The notes under the pieces were generated by a model that made no database searches, had not been told where the DNA came from, and saw only the letters and a program-made list of their open reading frames with translations. This document shows, piece by piece, positions 9,071 to 18,609 of a stretch of DNA of 64,000 nt (positions within the stretch are counted from its first letter, which is position 1; each line of letters starts with the position of its first letter). The DNA is from CAVQCX01 sp963711095. Its GTDB lineage: Bacteria > Pseudomonadota > Gammaproteobacteria > Chromatiales > Chromatiaceae. The stretch covers positions 124,001 to 188,000 of the forward strand of contig CAVQCX010000024.1 in the NCBI GenBank assembly GCA_963711095.1, read 5' to 3'. Made by a program: the position numbers and the translations under genes.

Positions 9071-9099
9071 TTGCGCAAGAGGCGGGTATGCGGCATACT
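9071..9099 (+). promoter_or_regulatory. Sigma70-type promoter of the cold-shock gene
   Basis: TTGCGC (9071-9076) and CATACT (9094-9099) are spaced exactly 17 bases. Transcription would start near 9106 and give a leader of about 125 bases before the csp start at 9230. Long leaders are typical of cold-shock genes, where the RNA itself senses temperature. The rest of 8889-9070 shows no gene. Confidence 0.5.
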
Positions 9100-9229
9100 G
9101 TCCGCCAGTGCAGTGGTTGCTTGTAGTGTTCCGGTAGTGCCTCGATCCGCAGTGCGTGGCAGACCCTCCCGTAAACCCTCTACATCGTCTGCATATACAC
9201 GGGCTTAATTTCATTCAGAGGTAACCGTA

Positions 9230-9433
9230 ATGGCTACAGGTACAGTCAAGTGGTTCAGCGACCAGAAGGGCTTTGGCTTCATCGCGCCGTCCGATGGCTC
9301 CAAGGACGTCTTCGTCCATCACAGCGCCATCCAGGGCGGCGGTTTCAAGTCGCTGGCCGAGGGGCAGACCGTCTCCTACAGCGTTGAGCAGGGTCCGAAA
9401 GGCCCGAGCGCGACGAACGTCGTACCCCAGTAA
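9230..9433 (+). CDS. Cold-shock protein (CspA family)
   Basis: A 67-residue cold-shock domain protein: MATGTVKWFSDQKGFGFI carries RNP1 (KGFGFI), and VFVHHSAI is RNP2. Five-stranded OB-fold nucleic-acid binding protein that acts as an RNA chaperone. Length is standard. The start is supported by a ribosome-binding site (AGAGGT) seven bases upstream. It stands alone, with its own promoter (9071-9099) and a strong terminator (9469-9500). Whether it responds to cold or is constitutive cannot be told. Confidence 0.96.
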   Translation: MATGTVKWFSDQKGFGFIAPSDGSKDVFVHHSAIQGGGFKSLAEGQTVSYSVEQGPKGPSATNVVPQ

Positions 9434-9468
9434 CCCTGGGCACCGGGTGCTTGCCACCTGGTAAGGAA

Positions 9469-9500
9469 GCCCCGCCACCCGTGGCGGGGCTTTTTCTTTT
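9469..9500 (+). terminator. Intrinsic terminator after the cold-shock gene
   Basis: Inverted repeat GCCCCGCCA (9469-9477) and TGGCGGGGC (9482-9490), four-base loop, followed by TTTTTCTTTT. A textbook Rho-independent terminator 35 bases after the csp stop. Confidence 0.92.
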
Positions 9501-9559
9501 GCGGTCCGTTGGTGGAGGGCGGGCCGACGTTCCCCTCAAGCCTTGTTCGGAACCGGATC

Positions 9560-11155
9560 TTGATCTCCCTAGCCAACATCACCATGCAGTTCGGCGGCAA
9601 GCCGTTGTTCGAGAACGTTTCCGTCAAGCTCGGCGGCGGCAACCGCTACGGCCTGATCGGAGCCAATGGCTGCGGCAAGTCCACCTTGGTGAAGATCCTG
9701 GGCGGCGATCTGGAGCCCAGCTCCGGCAACCTGTCGGTGGAGCCCAACAAGCGCGTCGGCAAGCTGCGCCAGGACCAGTTTGCATTCGAGGCCCTCACGG
9801 TGTTGGACACGGTCATCATGGGCCACGAAGAGCTGTGGCGGGTCAAGCAGGAGCGCGACCGCATCTATTCGCTGCCCGAGATGAGCGAGGCGGAGGGGAT
9901 GCGTGTGGCGGACCTGGAGGCGCACTTCGCCGAGCTGGGCGGCTATACCGCCGAGGCCCGCGCCGGCGACCTGCTGCTGGGGCTGGACATCCCGCTGGCG
10001 CAGCACAAAGGCCCGATGAGCGCAGTGGCGCCGGGCTGGAAGCTGCGCGTGCTGCTCGCCCAGGCGCTGTTCGCCGATCCGGACATCATGCTGCTGGATG
10101 AGCCCACCAACAACCTGGACATCAACAGCATCCGTTGGCTGGAAGACGTGCTGAACGCCCGCAACAGCACCATGGTCATCATCTCCCACGATCGTCATTT
10201 TCTGAACGGCGTCTGCACTCACATGGCCGACCTGGACTATGGCGAGCTGCGGGTCTACCCGGGCAACTACGACGAGTACATGACCGCCGCCAGCCAGGTG
10301 CGCGAGCGCCAGTACGCCGACAACGCCAAGAAAAAGGCCCAGATCGCCGAGCTGCAGTCCTTCGTCAGCCGCTTTTCCGCTAATGCATCCAAGGCCAAGC
10401 AGGCGACCTCGCGCCAGCGCCAGCTGGAGAAGATCAAGCTGGAGGACATCAAGCCCTCCAGCCGGGTCAACCCCTACATCCGTTTCAGCCAGGCGAAGAA
10501 GCTCTATCGCCTGGCCCTGGAGGTGAAGGGGCTGGCCAGGGGTTACGACGGCGAGCCGTTGTTCAGCGGCCTCGATCTGACCGTCGAGGTGGGCGAGCGG
10601 GTCGCCATCATCGGCCCCAATGGTATCGGCAAGACCACGCTGCTGCGCACCCTCGCCGGTGAGTTGGCGCCCGATGTCGGCACGGTCAAGTGGTCGGAGA
10701 ACAGCCGGCTCGGCTATTTCGCCCAAGACCATGCCGCCGACTTTGCGCAGGACCTCAGTCTGTACGACTGGATGGAGCAGTGGCAGCAGCAAGGCGACGA
10801 CGAGCAGGCTATCCGCGCCACGCTCGGGCGGCTGCTGTTTTCCCAGGACGAGATCCGCAAGCCGGTCAAGGTGATCTCCGGCGGTGAGCAGGGTCGGATG
10901 CTGTTTGGCAAGCTGATGCTGCAACAGCCCAACATCATGCTGCTGGACGAGCCTACCAACCATCTCGACATGGAGTCCATCGAGTCGCTCAACACCGCCC
11001 TGGAGGGCTACCCGGGCACCTTGCTCTTCGTCAGCCATGACCGGGAGCTGGTGTCCTCCCTGGCCACCCGAATCATCGAGCTGACGCCCCAGGGCGTGCT
11101 CGACTTCAGCGGCAATTACGAAGACTATCTGCAGCGTCCGGGGTTGGCGGCGTAA
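9560..11155 (+). CDS. ybiT: ABC-F family ATPase, YbiT type
   Basis: Two ABC ATPase domains joined by the ABC-F linker (about residues 225-310, with KKKAQIAELQSFVSRFSAN). Walker A motifs are GANGCGKST and GPNGIGKTT; signature/Walker B regions are LLDEPTNNLDI and SGGEQGRML...LLDEPTNHLDM. Long stretches match Escherichia coli YbiT closely (GKLRQDQFAFEALTVLDTVI, YPGNYDEYMTAA). ABC-F proteins bind the ribosomal E site and help stalled translation. The TTG at 9560 gives MISLANITMQFG, aligning with the YbiT start; a longer TTG start at 9509 would add 17 poor residues directly behind the csp terminator, so it is less likely. Confidence 0.93.
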   Translation: MISLANITMQFGGKPLFENVSVKLGGGNRYGLIGANGCGKSTLVKILGGDLEPSSGNLSVEPNKRVGKLRQDQFAFEALTVLDTVIMGHEELWRVKQERDRIYSLPEMSEAEGMRVADLEAHFAELGGYTAEARAGDLLLGLDIPLAQHKGPMSAVAPGWKLRVLLAQALFADPDIMLLDEPTNNLDINSIRWLEDVLNARNSTMVIISHDRHFLNGVCTHMADLDYGELRVYPGNYDEYMTAASQVRERQYADNAKKKAQIAELQSFVSRFSANASKAKQATSRQRQLEKIKLEDIKPSSRVNPYIRFSQAKKLYRLALEVKGLARGYDGEPLFSGLDLTVEVGERVAIIGPNGIGKTTLLRTLAGELAPDVGTVKWSENSRLGYFAQDHAADFAQDLSLYDWMEQWQQQGDDEQAIRATLGRLLFSQDEIRKPVKVISGGEQGRMLFGKLMLQQPNIMLLDEPTNHLDMESIESLNTALEGYPGTLLFVSHDRELVSSLATRIIELTPQGVLDFSGNYEDYLQRPGLAA

Positions 11156-11570
11156 GCGCGACCCTGGGCCCCGCAGAGCTGGGTCCCTAGGCGCCCCGCC
11201 GAGCAGCGGTCGGGGCCCGGCGCGGCCACCCGGCTGCGGACGCCCGGGCATCATCGGGCCGACTGCTCAGCCCGGTGGTATTCGCCGAAGCGCGAGCCGA
11301 TGCGGACCAAAGGAAGGGATCACCCGGACAGTCAATCCTCTGGCTCGGCAATACCCTTGACGTCTTTACGGCTTGGCGAGCGCATCGGTTTTCGGGGGTA
11401 CCCAGGGATCCGGTGGAACAGCCCCGGGGGCACAAGGGCTCGTCCACCCTGACCCGCTGTTCTGCCGCTCAGGCCAACGAGTGCCCGCGTCGTGGGCGCC
11501 AGATCCGATCGGAGCTACTCAATGACATCGAAGATGGAGTCACACGTGCACAATCGAGGAGCGCATCCCA
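11156..11570. other. Intergenic region before hflK
   Basis: 415 bases with no supported gene on either strand. A ribosome-binding site (GAGGAG) lies about nine bases before hflK. I see no convincing promoter boxes or terminator. Confidence 0.6.
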
Positions 11571-12629
11571 ATGCCATCGCAAAAAGGTAATGGAGGCGGG
11601 GGCAACCCCTGGGGTGGCGGGAGCACGTCCCCGCCCGATCTCGGGGACTTGGTCCGGCGGGGGCAGGATCGGCTCAGGCGGGTCCTGCCCAGCGGAGGAC
11701 CAGGCGGAGCCATCGTCCTTGCGGTCCTCGCGCTGGCCGGCCTGGGCGCATGGACGGCCTATTACACGGTGCCGAGCGATTCGGTCGCTGTCGTGCAACG
11801 CTTCGGCAAGTATCTCAAGGAGGTTCAGCCGGGACTGCATTTCAAGCTGCCGCTGGGCATCGATGTGGCGACGATCGTTCCGGTCAAGCGGCAATTGAAG
11901 CAGGAATTCGGGTTCTCGACCCCCGGTGCCACCGATCCCTACCAGAGTCCTCGCGACGGGAAGCGGGAAACCGAAATGGTGACGGGCGACCTGAACGCTG
12001 CATTGGTGGAATGGGTGGTCCAATACCGCATCTCCGATCCGGTCAAGTTCCTGTTCGAGGTCCGGGAGCCGAGTGAAACGCTCCGGTATGTCTCCGAATC
12101 CGTCATGCGGGAGGTCGTCGGCGATCGCACGGTAGACGAGGTCATCACCATCGGCCGACAGGAAATCGAAACCGAAGCGCTGACCAAGATGCAGGCGCTC
12201 TCGACCAAGTACGCCATGGGGATCAGCATCGATCAGGTGCAGCTGAAGAACATCAATCCCCCGCAGCCGGTGCAGGAGTCGTTCAACGAGGTCAATCAGG
12301 CTCAGCAGGAGAAAGAGAAGCTGATCAACGAAGCCCGGCGCGATTACAACAAGGTGATCCCGCTGGCTCAGGGCGAGAAGGATCAGCGGATCCGCGAGGC
12401 CGACGGCTACCGGCTCAAGCGGATCAACGAGGCGGAAGGCGATGCCGCCCGGTTCAGTGCCCTGCTGGCGGAATACACCAAGGCGCCGGAGGTCACGCGC
12501 CGCCGCATCTATATCGAGACCCTGCAGGAGGTCATGCCGCATATACGCTCGAAAATCATCATCGACGAGCAGGCGCGCAGTGTCCTGCCCTTGCTGAACC
12601 TCGACGCCCAGAAGGTGGATCGGCCATGA
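11571..12629 (+). CDS. hflK: HflK, membrane protease modulator subunit
   Basis: A 352-residue SPFH/prohibitin-family protein. The N-terminus is Gly-rich (GNGGGGNPWGGG), then one membrane helix (about 47-65, IVLAVLALAGLGAWTAYY), the band-7 domain (VPSDSVAVVQRFGKY onward) and a coiled-coil region (QAQQEKEKLINEARRDYNK). With HflC it forms the periplasmic HflKC cage around FtsH that limits turnover of membrane proteins. The hflC start overlaps its stop by four bases. Its usual neighbour hflX is absent. Confidence 0.96.
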   Translation: MPSQKGNGGGGNPWGGGSTSPPDLGDLVRRGQDRLRRVLPSGGPGGAIVLAVLALAGLGAWTAYYTVPSDSVAVVQRFGKYLKEVQPGLHFKLPLGIDVATIVPVKRQLKQEFGFSTPGATDPYQSPRDGKRETEMVTGDLNAALVEWVVQYRISDPVKFLFEVREPSETLRYVSESVMREVVGDRTVDEVITIGRQEIETEALTKMQALSTKYAMGISIDQVQLKNINPPQPVQESFNEVNQAQQEKEKLINEARRDYNKVIPLAQGEKDQRIREADGYRLKRINEAEGDAARFSALLAEYTKAPEVTRRRIYIETLQEVMPHIRSKIIIDEQARSVLPLLNLDAQKVDRP

Positions 12630-13624
12630 ACAGGAACAAGCAGATCGCCATCCTGGTGGTGTTGGGCATAGGCGTGTACGTCTTGATGAGCTCGATCTAT
12701 ACGGTGAGCGAAGTCGAGCAGATGATCATCACCCAGTTCGGCAAACCGGTCGGCGCACCGGTGACTTCCGCCGGTCTGAAGCTCAAGGTGCCCTTCATCC
12801 AGGAGGTCAATCCGATCGACAAGCGGGTTCTGGAGTGGGACGGCAATCCGTCGGATATGCCGACCAAGGACAAGCTGTACATCTCGGTCGACCTGTTCGC
12901 TCGCTGGCGGATCACCGATCCCCTGCAATACTTTCTGCGCTTGCACGATGAGCGCAGTGCCCAGTCCCGTCTGGACGACATCCTGGGCAGCGAGACCCGT
13001 AATGCGGTCGCCAAGCACGAGCTGATCGAGATCATCCGTACCACCAAGGATCGCGTGCCGCTGCGTGACGCCCTCCTGACCGATGCGGAGCAGGATGTGG
13101 GGTCCCTGGTGCCGATCCAGAAGGGACGCAAGCTGGTCGAGCGGGAGATTTTTGCCGCGGCGGCCGAGAAGGTGCAGGTGTTCGGTATCGAGCTGCTAGA
13201 CATCCGCTTCAAGCGGATCAACTACAACAAGAGCGTGCGTCCCAAGATCTACGATCGCATGATCAGCGAGCGCCGGCAGATCGCGGAGCGCTTCCTGTCG
13301 GAAGGCAATGGGGAGGCGGCCAGAATCCGGGGCAATCGCGTGCGTGATCTCAACAAGATCCAGTCCGAAGCCTACCGGCAGGTCGAGGAGATCCGGGGCG
13401 TGGCGGACGCGAAAGCCGCCGAGATCTACGCCAAGGCTTACAACCAGAGTCCCGAAGCGGTGGCGTTCTATGAGTTCACGCGGACGATGCAGGCCTATAA
13501 GTCCATCATTGCGGAGAACACCACCCTTGTCCTTTCCACGGACAGCGATCTCTTCAAGTTCCTGAAGGGGATGAGCCCGGATGGCGGTGCCGGTCCCGCC
13601 CCACGCTCCGGGTACGATCGATGA
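12626..13624 (+). CDS. hflC: HflC, membrane protease modulator subunit
   Basis: A 332-residue band-7/SPFH protein. It has an N-terminal membrane anchor (about 6-24, QIAILVVLGIGVYVLMSS), the SPFH domain (YTVSEVEQMIITQFGKPVG, DLFARWRITDP) and a long helical tail containing SERRQIAERFLSEGNGEA. It is translationally coupled to hflK (ATGA overlap) and partners it in the FtsH-regulating complex. The ending SDLFKFLKG is typical; a short Gly/Pro-rich extension follows. Confidence 0.96.
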   Translation: MNRNKQIAILVVLGIGVYVLMSSIYTVSEVEQMIITQFGKPVGAPVTSAGLKLKVPFIQEVNPIDKRVLEWDGNPSDMPTKDKLYISVDLFARWRITDPLQYFLRLHDERSAQSRLDDILGSETRNAVAKHELIEIIRTTKDRVPLRDALLTDAEQDVGSLVPIQKGRKLVEREIFAAAAEKVQVFGIELLDIRFKRINYNKSVRPKIYDRMISERRQIAERFLSEGNGEAARIRGNRVRDLNKIQSEAYRQVEEIRGVADAKAAEIYAKAYNQSPEAVAFYEFTRTMQAYKSIIAENTTLVLSTDSDLFKFLKGMSPDGGAGPAPRSGYDR

Positions 13625-13822
13625 TCATGCATGCGCCAGGTGGGCCGGTGACCTTCGCCCTTGCCGATGGCCGGCAACGTCTCGCCGGGAAGATCACTGC
13701 GCCGTCGGCATCCTGGCGTCATGACGACGAATGGGTTGAGGTCGCTGGTTGACGTGGTATAACCTGAGCCGGAAGTATATTGCCACACTGAGCACCCCAC
13801 AGGACCGTGCCTGGAGGAAACC

Positions 13823-14005
13823 GTGGATATAACAGGAATTGGCAGTCTCATCCTGCTGATCGCAGACATCTATGCCATCGTCATGATTCTGCAAAGCTCG
13901 GCGAAGGGTGTCGAAAAGTTGATCTGGGTGTTGGTGGTGTTGCTCCTGCCCTTGATCGGCTTCATTATCTGGTACTTCGCAGGACCCGGTAAGAAGCCAT
14001 TCTGA
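13823..14005 (+). CDS. Small PLDc_N-type membrane protein
   Basis: A 60-residue protein with two hydrophobic helices (about 5-25, GIGSLILLIADIYAIVMIL; and 33-54, LIWVLVVLLLPLIGFIIWYF) and the ending GPGKKPF. This is the short 'phospholipase D nuclease N-terminal' (PLDc_N) module as a stand-alone protein; no nuclease domain follows. The GTG start is backed by a strong ribosome-binding site (GGAGGAAACC). Function unknown; such small proteins often take part in envelope stress or phage-shock responses. Confidence 0.8.
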   Translation: MDITGIGSLILLIADIYAIVMILQSSAKGVEKLIWVLVVLLLPLIGFIIWYFAGPGKKPF

Positions 14006-14177
14006 ATGACCGGAGCGATGATCAGGCTATCCGGAATGCTTCTGATTCCGTGATCCGCCGGTGTGTGGGTATTGCAAAGCCTGATCATGTCCCGGCGGCT
14101 GAGCTATATCGTCGCAACGTGTCTGATCATCTGCGGTCTGCGGGGATTATTCGGAGACATTCACCCCAGATAGGGCG

Positions 14178-14203
14178 GGTCGGGGCGAGGCAGCGCCCCG
14201 GCC
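14178..14203. terminator. Hairpin between convergent genes
   Basis: GGTCGGGGCG and CGCCCCGGCC pair over ten bases (one G-U) around a six-base loop. It lies between the convergent PLDc_N gene and the DUF4403 gene. There is no T-run on either side, so it may only aid termination in both directions. Confidence 0.4.
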
Positions 14204-14230
14204 CCCGCAAGCCGCTGAGCCAGAGGGCGG

Positions 14231-15673
14231 TCAGCGCAACACCAGCCGGGCACTGCCGGTGGCGGTTCCATCCAGCCTGATGCCCTGTTGGTCGATAAGT
14301 ATCTGCACGCTACTCAGCTGCAGGGCGGACAGGTCAAGCGCCAAGCTCGGCGGCATTATCTTCTTCAGGACCGTCCCAAGGCGCTCGCTCAGCAGCTTGA
14401 GGTGCTGCGCCAACGCCTGGTTGGCGGCATCCTCCAGTGCCAGACGGATGGGCTCATGAAACGCCTCGGCTAACATCCCCAGGGAGAAATCTTCCGGTTT
14501 ATAGTCAAACGTCAGGTTCTGTAATTCAAGCTTCTGGTGTTGCGCATCATAGGCCGGCCGCGCACGCAATTCCGCGGTACCGGTCAGGTCGCCGGTGAGC
14601 TCCAACCGCGCCCTGATTTCCTCCCCGCTGCCCCCCAGCTCGAGCTCCTTGATGCCGGTCTTCTTACCTTTGACGACAAAGGATTTGCCGGCCAGGGTGT
14701 CGGAAAGCCGCCGATTGAGTGTCGGGAAATCCAGGCTCACACCCAGGTGCAGATTCAACTCGGCGGACCGGGGATAATACTGTCCCAGAGGCGGTAGCGG
14801 CACCGGTTTGCGGGCGGGCTCAGCTCCGCTCACCAGCACCGGCTTCAATGTCAGAGCAAGGTGTGCGTCGAGGGTTTTATCCCAACCGGTTATGGGAGAC
14901 AGGGCGACACTCGCCGGCCTGAGCAATATCCAGTTGTCCGGTGCGAGCTCTACCGGCTCTTGCAATAACGACCAGGTTTGCTGAGCCTGACGCTGGATTG
15001 CATCCACGCCGGGCGCCAGTGTCTTGAGGGCCGCACGCAGGCTGTTTTGCATTTGCTTGTGGAATTCGGTCTCGACGACGGACGTGACATCGATATTCGC
15101 GATGGTCATTTCGCAGCGATCGAGAAACCGGGTCGGCAGAATGCGAAACCTCGGTCTCAAGGTCCAGTCCGGGCCCCACTCCAGCAGCACCTGCATGCCG
15201 ATCACTGCCTGTCGCGGTGGCTCGTCTATACCGCAGCTGGCTGTCACGTTGACCATGCCAAGAAGCTTCTTTTGTGCCCTGATCCAGTAACGTACATGCG
15301 CCTGAGCCAATAGCACATTACCCGAGGCGGTCACGCTGAGCGGCCCGCGCCAGCCACGGTACTGCGAGTCTATACCGTGCCAGTCCTTCCACGTGCGCCA
15401 GTTGCCTGCCTGGTGTGGGAGCAGCCTGTCGGCGGCCTCGGTCAGGGGCTCGAGCGACAGCCGCAGCGGTATGTCAATGAATGATACGGGCGCTCTGGGC
15501 TGTTGGATGCCTGCGATGGGCTGTGCGGCGGAGCCGGTCAGCCAGGGCATCATCAGTACCAGCGGTAGAAGGATTCCGCAAAAGGGCGAGAATCTCCTGC
15601 CGATCGTATTACCCGCCGGGAGCCCTGGTCGGGCACCCGGGTATCTTGGAAGTGTTTCAGGCGGGCCACTCAT
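14231..15673 (-). CDS. DUF4403 family exported protein
   Basis: A 480-residue protein of the DUF4403 family (two long beta-rich repeats likely to form a lipid-binding-like fold). An N-terminal hydrophobic segment (FCGILLPLVLMMPWLTGSAAQ, about residues 31-50) ending in a plausible signal-peptidase site suggests export to the periplasm. Family marks include SFIDIPLRLSL, GWRGPLSVTASGNVLLA and the ending LDGTATGSARLVLR. The start at 15673 has a CCGGAG ribosome-binding site. Role unknown. An AT-rich promoter region precedes it. Confidence 0.8.
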   Translation of the reverse strand: MSGPPETLPRYPGARPGLPAGNTIGRRFSPFCGILLPLVLMMPWLTGSAAQPIAGIQQPRAPVSFIDIPLRLSLEPLTEAADRLLPHQAGNWRTWKDWHGIDSQYRGWRGPLSVTASGNVLLAQAHVRYWIRAQKKLLGMVNVTASCGIDEPPRQAVIGMQVLLEWGPDWTLRPRFRILPTRFLDRCEMTIANIDVTSVVETEFHKQMQNSLRAALKTLAPGVDAIQRQAQQTWSLLQEPVELAPDNWILLRPASVALSPITGWDKTLDAHLALTLKPVLVSGAEPARKPVPLPPLGQYYPRSAELNLHLGVSLDFPTLNRRLSDTLAGKSFVVKGKKTGIKELELGGSGEEIRARLELTGDLTGTAELRARPAYDAQHQKLELQNLTFDYKPEDFSLGMLAEAFHEPIRLALEDAANQALAQHLKLLSERLGTVLKKIMPPSLALDLSALQLSSVQILIDQQGIRLDGTATGSARLVLR

Positions 15674-15696
15674 CAGAGAACTCCGGTATCCTATTG

Positions 15697-15724
15697 ATAT
15701 TTATCTTATTCTTGCTATGGTCAA
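15697..15724 (-). promoter_or_regulatory. Possible promoter of the DUF4403 gene
   Basis: On the minus strand TTGACC (15724-15719) is followed by an AT-rich stretch. The best -10-like hexamers (TAAATA or AATATC, about 15698-15703) fit weakly at 15-17 bases spacing. AT content here is well above its surroundings. Confidence 0.3.
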
Positions 15725-15793
15725 GGCGCTCGAGCACGCGCCGGCGATGCGCCGATAGCGCCCGTGCCTGGGAGGGGCGCTCGGCCGTGGCGG

Positions 15794-16654
15794 CTATCCA
15801 AGCTCGAAGCTCGTGACGCCGTACACCGACGCCAGCTCGATGTCCGGCGGCTCTCCGGTGTACATGCGGGCGGTCCGGAACACCTCCTCCATACCGTAGC
15901 GGCGGACCAGCTGAAGGCCGTCGGCGTTGGGCTGCGGCACATCCAGATAGACCGGCTCGCCGGGCTCTGCACGAGCGCTGAGCACACGGAACAGCGCGTC
16001 TGCAATCGCCGGGTCATCGGCGAACAGGGGGCCGATCTTGTGCCCCTTGCGGCAGCGGCGGATCACGCCGTAGCCGCGGATCGCGTCCTGTTCGACCCAG
16101 GCCGAGGCGCTGGATTCGGGCATGCTCAGCCAGGCGCGCAGGAAGGTTTGGCGAGGCGCCGGGAAGCAGCGGCGGTCGTAGTCGGCGAGGCTCTCCAGCG
16201 GGAGCTGGGCGGCGTCGGTGAGCGCCTCGTCGTCGGGCGGAGCGGTCGCGGCTCCGGGGTTGTGCTCGAAGCGGATGTTGTTGTAGGCGAGCCGGAAGCC
16301 CGATCTCTGATAGCTCGGTTGTTGCTCGACGACCCCGTCGAGCCCTATGTTGTATCCGTTCAGCCGCGTCATGGCGGTCTGCCAGAGGCGCAGGCCGTAG
16401 CCCCTGCCGCGAAGCTCGGGCACTACGATGTAGAGCCCGATGAATCCGAACGACCCCGGATAGGAGACCGCGGAGATGCAGCCGATGGGCCGGCTCTCCA
16501 GCAGGGCGATCAGGAATGCGCCCGGGTCCGCCGCGTGGAAGCTGTGTGCGTCGTGCAGGCCGGGATTCCAGCCCTCCCGTGCCGCAAGCTCGACGGCGAA
16601 GCCGATCTCGTCGCGCGTCATGGATCTGATCCGGAAGTCGCCTGTGGCCATCAC
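15794..16654 (-). CDS. Tandem GNAT acetyltransferase
   Basis: A 286-residue protein. The N-terminal GNAT domain has the acetyl-CoA loop VVPELRGRGYGLRLWQ (about 76-92). The C-terminal half (YLDVPQPNADGLQLVRRYGM, then FRTARMYTG) matches the second GNAT-like domain (Acetyltransf_18) of YitH-type proteins. Substrate unknown. The gene is divergent from the decarboxylase at 16838, and the two share a 183-base upstream region. Confidence 0.85.
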   Translation of the reverse strand: MMATGDFRIRSMTRDEIGFAVELAAREGWNPGLHDAHSFHAADPGAFLIALLESRPIGCISAVSYPGSFGFIGLYIVVPELRGRGYGLRLWQTAMTRLNGYNIGLDGVVEQQPSYQRSGFRLAYNNIRFEHNPGAATAPPDDEALTDAAQLPLESLADYDRRCFPAPRQTFLRAWLSMPESSASAWVEQDAIRGYGVIRRCRKGHKIGPLFADDPAIADALFRVLSARAEPGEPVYLDVPQPNADGLQLVRRYGMEEVFRTARMYTGEPPDIELASVYGVTSFELG

Positions 16655-16837
16655 TGTCCTCGCCCGTTGCCCTGCCCGCAGTCGGGATTTCCGGCAGAGT
16701 GTAGCCGCTAATCGCCGCTGCCGTTGGCGGTAGCGGCGCGGCCCGGCAACGACCGCGCGCAGGGCGCCGGCTTCAGTCTCTATAATCGGCCATCAGGCCA
16801 GGCGCGCGCCGCGCGCAGCGACCCAAGGGGAAACCGC

Positions 16838-18508
16838 GTGGAACAGACGACTGTCGGCAGATACCTTGTCCAGCGCCTCGATGAGGCGGGTCTCGGGCAC
16901 ATGTTCGGGGTCCCCGGAGACTATGTGCTGGACTTCATGGATTGCGTGGTGGAGAGCGGCATCCGGCTGATCGGCAACTGCAACGAGCTCAATGCCGGCT
17001 ATGCCGCCGACGCCTATGCCCGGGTCAAGGGCATAGGGGCGGTCTGCGTGACCTATGGAGTGGGCGGGCTGAGCGCGCTCAACGCCGCCTGCGGTGCCTA
17101 TGCCGAGCGGGTGCCGGTGGTGTTCATCAGCGGGGCGCCGAATTCGGCCCAGCGCACCGCGCACACCCATATGCACCACACCGCGGGCGGCTATGAGGTG
17201 CAGCTGGAGATCTACCGCAAGGTCACCGTGGATGCCGCTCAGCTGGCCAACCCATACACGGCGCCGGACGAGATCGACAGGGTCCTGATCAATTGCGTCT
17301 CCGAGCGCCTGCCGGTGTACATCGAGATACCGGTGGATATGGTGGCGGCGCCCTGCCGCCGGCCCGCGACCCTGGAGCTGCACCGTACGCGGCGCTCCGA
17401 CCCCCGGGCGCTGACGGACTGTGTGCGCGAAACCGCCGGGATCATCAACAGCGCAGAGCATCCATTCATCCTGGCAGGCGTCGAGATCCATCGCTTCGGG
17501 CTCGCCGAGCGGGTGCTGCGGCTGGCCGAGCGCGCCGGCATTCCCTACACCACGACCATCGACGGGAAATCGGTGCTGCCCGAGAGCCATCCGCTGTTCC
17601 TGGGCGTGTACATGGGCGCCATGAGCCGGGACGAGGTGCGCGCCAGGCTCGAGGGATCGGACGGCCTGCTGTCGCTCGGGGCCATGTCCACGGACATCAA
17701 TACCGGCGGCTTCACCACCCATCTGCCGGTAGATCGCATGGTCCGGGCCCACCTGAGCAAGGTGCGGGTGCGCAGCCATTATTACGACCATGTCTGGCTC
17801 GGCGACTTCATCGACGCCCTGGGGGAGGCCCTGACCCCACGCGACTTCCTCGCGAGCCATCCTGTCGACCCCCATGCCCCGGACGGGCGGTTCGTGGCTG
17901 CACCGGACGACCCCCTGAGGGTGGCGCGCTTCTACGACCGGCTGAACCATTTCCTGGACGAAGAGATGATCCTGGTGGCCGAGACTGGCGATGCCATGTT
18001 CGCCGCCAGCGAGCTCTACGTCGGCGAGCCGGCCCACTTCATCTCACAGGGCTACTACCTGTCGATCGGCTACAGCCTGCCCGCGGCCCTGGGCGTGTGC
18101 CTGGCCCGGCCCGACAAGCGGGTGCTGCTGCTGCAGGGCGACGGCTCCTTCCAGATGACCGCCCAGGAGCTCTCGACCCTGCTGCGCTATGGCTGCAACC
18201 CCATCATCTTTCTGCTGAACAACGACGGCTATGGCGTAGAGCGCATGATCCACGATGGTCCCTACAACGACATCCAACGCTGGCGCTACCATCAGCTGCC
18301 CGCGGCATTCGGCGGCGAGGCCCTGAGTCTGGAGGTCAAGACCGAGGGCGAGCTGGAGGCGGCACTCGCCGCGGCCCGCGATTGCCCGGACCGGCTGGTA
18401 TTCGTCAATCTGCATCTGCCCCCGAACGAGGGCTCCCCTGCGGTGGAGCGGCTGTGTGTCGCGCTGCGCCACCTGCAGACCGATCCGGGAGCCCAGACGG
18501 CGGGATGA
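16838..18508 (+). CDS. Thiamine-diphosphate 2-oxoacid decarboxylase (pyruvate/indolepyruvate decarboxylase-like)
   Basis: A 556-residue ThDP enzyme from the GTG at 16838 (AAGGGGA ribosome-binding site). Catalytic Glu50 lies in CNELNAGYAADAYAR. The adjacent His pair typical of non-oxidative decarboxylases is at 113-114 (HTHMHHT), the same numbering as bacterial pyruvate decarboxylase. The cofactor motif GDGSFQ...NNDGYGVE lies near 435-465. The His pair argues for decarboxylation of a 2-oxoacid to an aldehyde rather than acetolactate synthesis or oxidation. Substrate (pyruvate, indolepyruvate or another) cannot be read from the sequence. No alcohol dehydrogenase is adjacent; the next gene is a membrane protein of unknown function. 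Confidence 0.88.
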   Translation: MEQTTVGRYLVQRLDEAGLGHMFGVPGDYVLDFMDCVVESGIRLIGNCNELNAGYAADAYARVKGIGAVCVTYGVGGLSALNAACGAYAERVPVVFISGAPNSAQRTAHTHMHHTAGGYEVQLEIYRKVTVDAAQLANPYTAPDEIDRVLINCVSERLPVYIEIPVDMVAAPCRRPATLELHRTRRSDPRALTDCVRETAGIINSAEHPFILAGVEIHRFGLAERVLRLAERAGIPYTTTIDGKSVLPESHPLFLGVYMGAMSRDEVRARLEGSDGLLSLGAMSTDINTGGFTTHLPVDRMVRAHLSKVRVRSHYYDHVWLGDFIDALGEALTPRDFLASHPVDPHAPDGRFVAAPDDPLRVARFYDRLNHFLDEEMILVAETGDAMFAASELYVGEPAHFISQGYYLSIGYSLPAALGVCLARPDKRVLLLQGDGSFQMTAQELSTLLRYGCNPIIFLLNNDGYGVERMIHDGPYNDIQRWRYHQLPAAFGGEALSLEVKTEGELEAALAAARDCPDRLVFVNLHLPPNEGSPAVERLCVALRHLQTDPGAQTAG

Positions 18509-18609
18509 GACAGGGCGTGGCGGGCGGGCGTCTGGTGGCCCCCCACTGGCATAAATATTAGAACATGGTAATATGAACGACTTTCCGTACCCACACGCGG
18601 GGTCCCGCC

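Noticed and set aside
9569..11254. 561-codon open frame antisense to ybiT
   Set aside because: High-GC antisense shadow; the YbiT frame matches its family over its full length.
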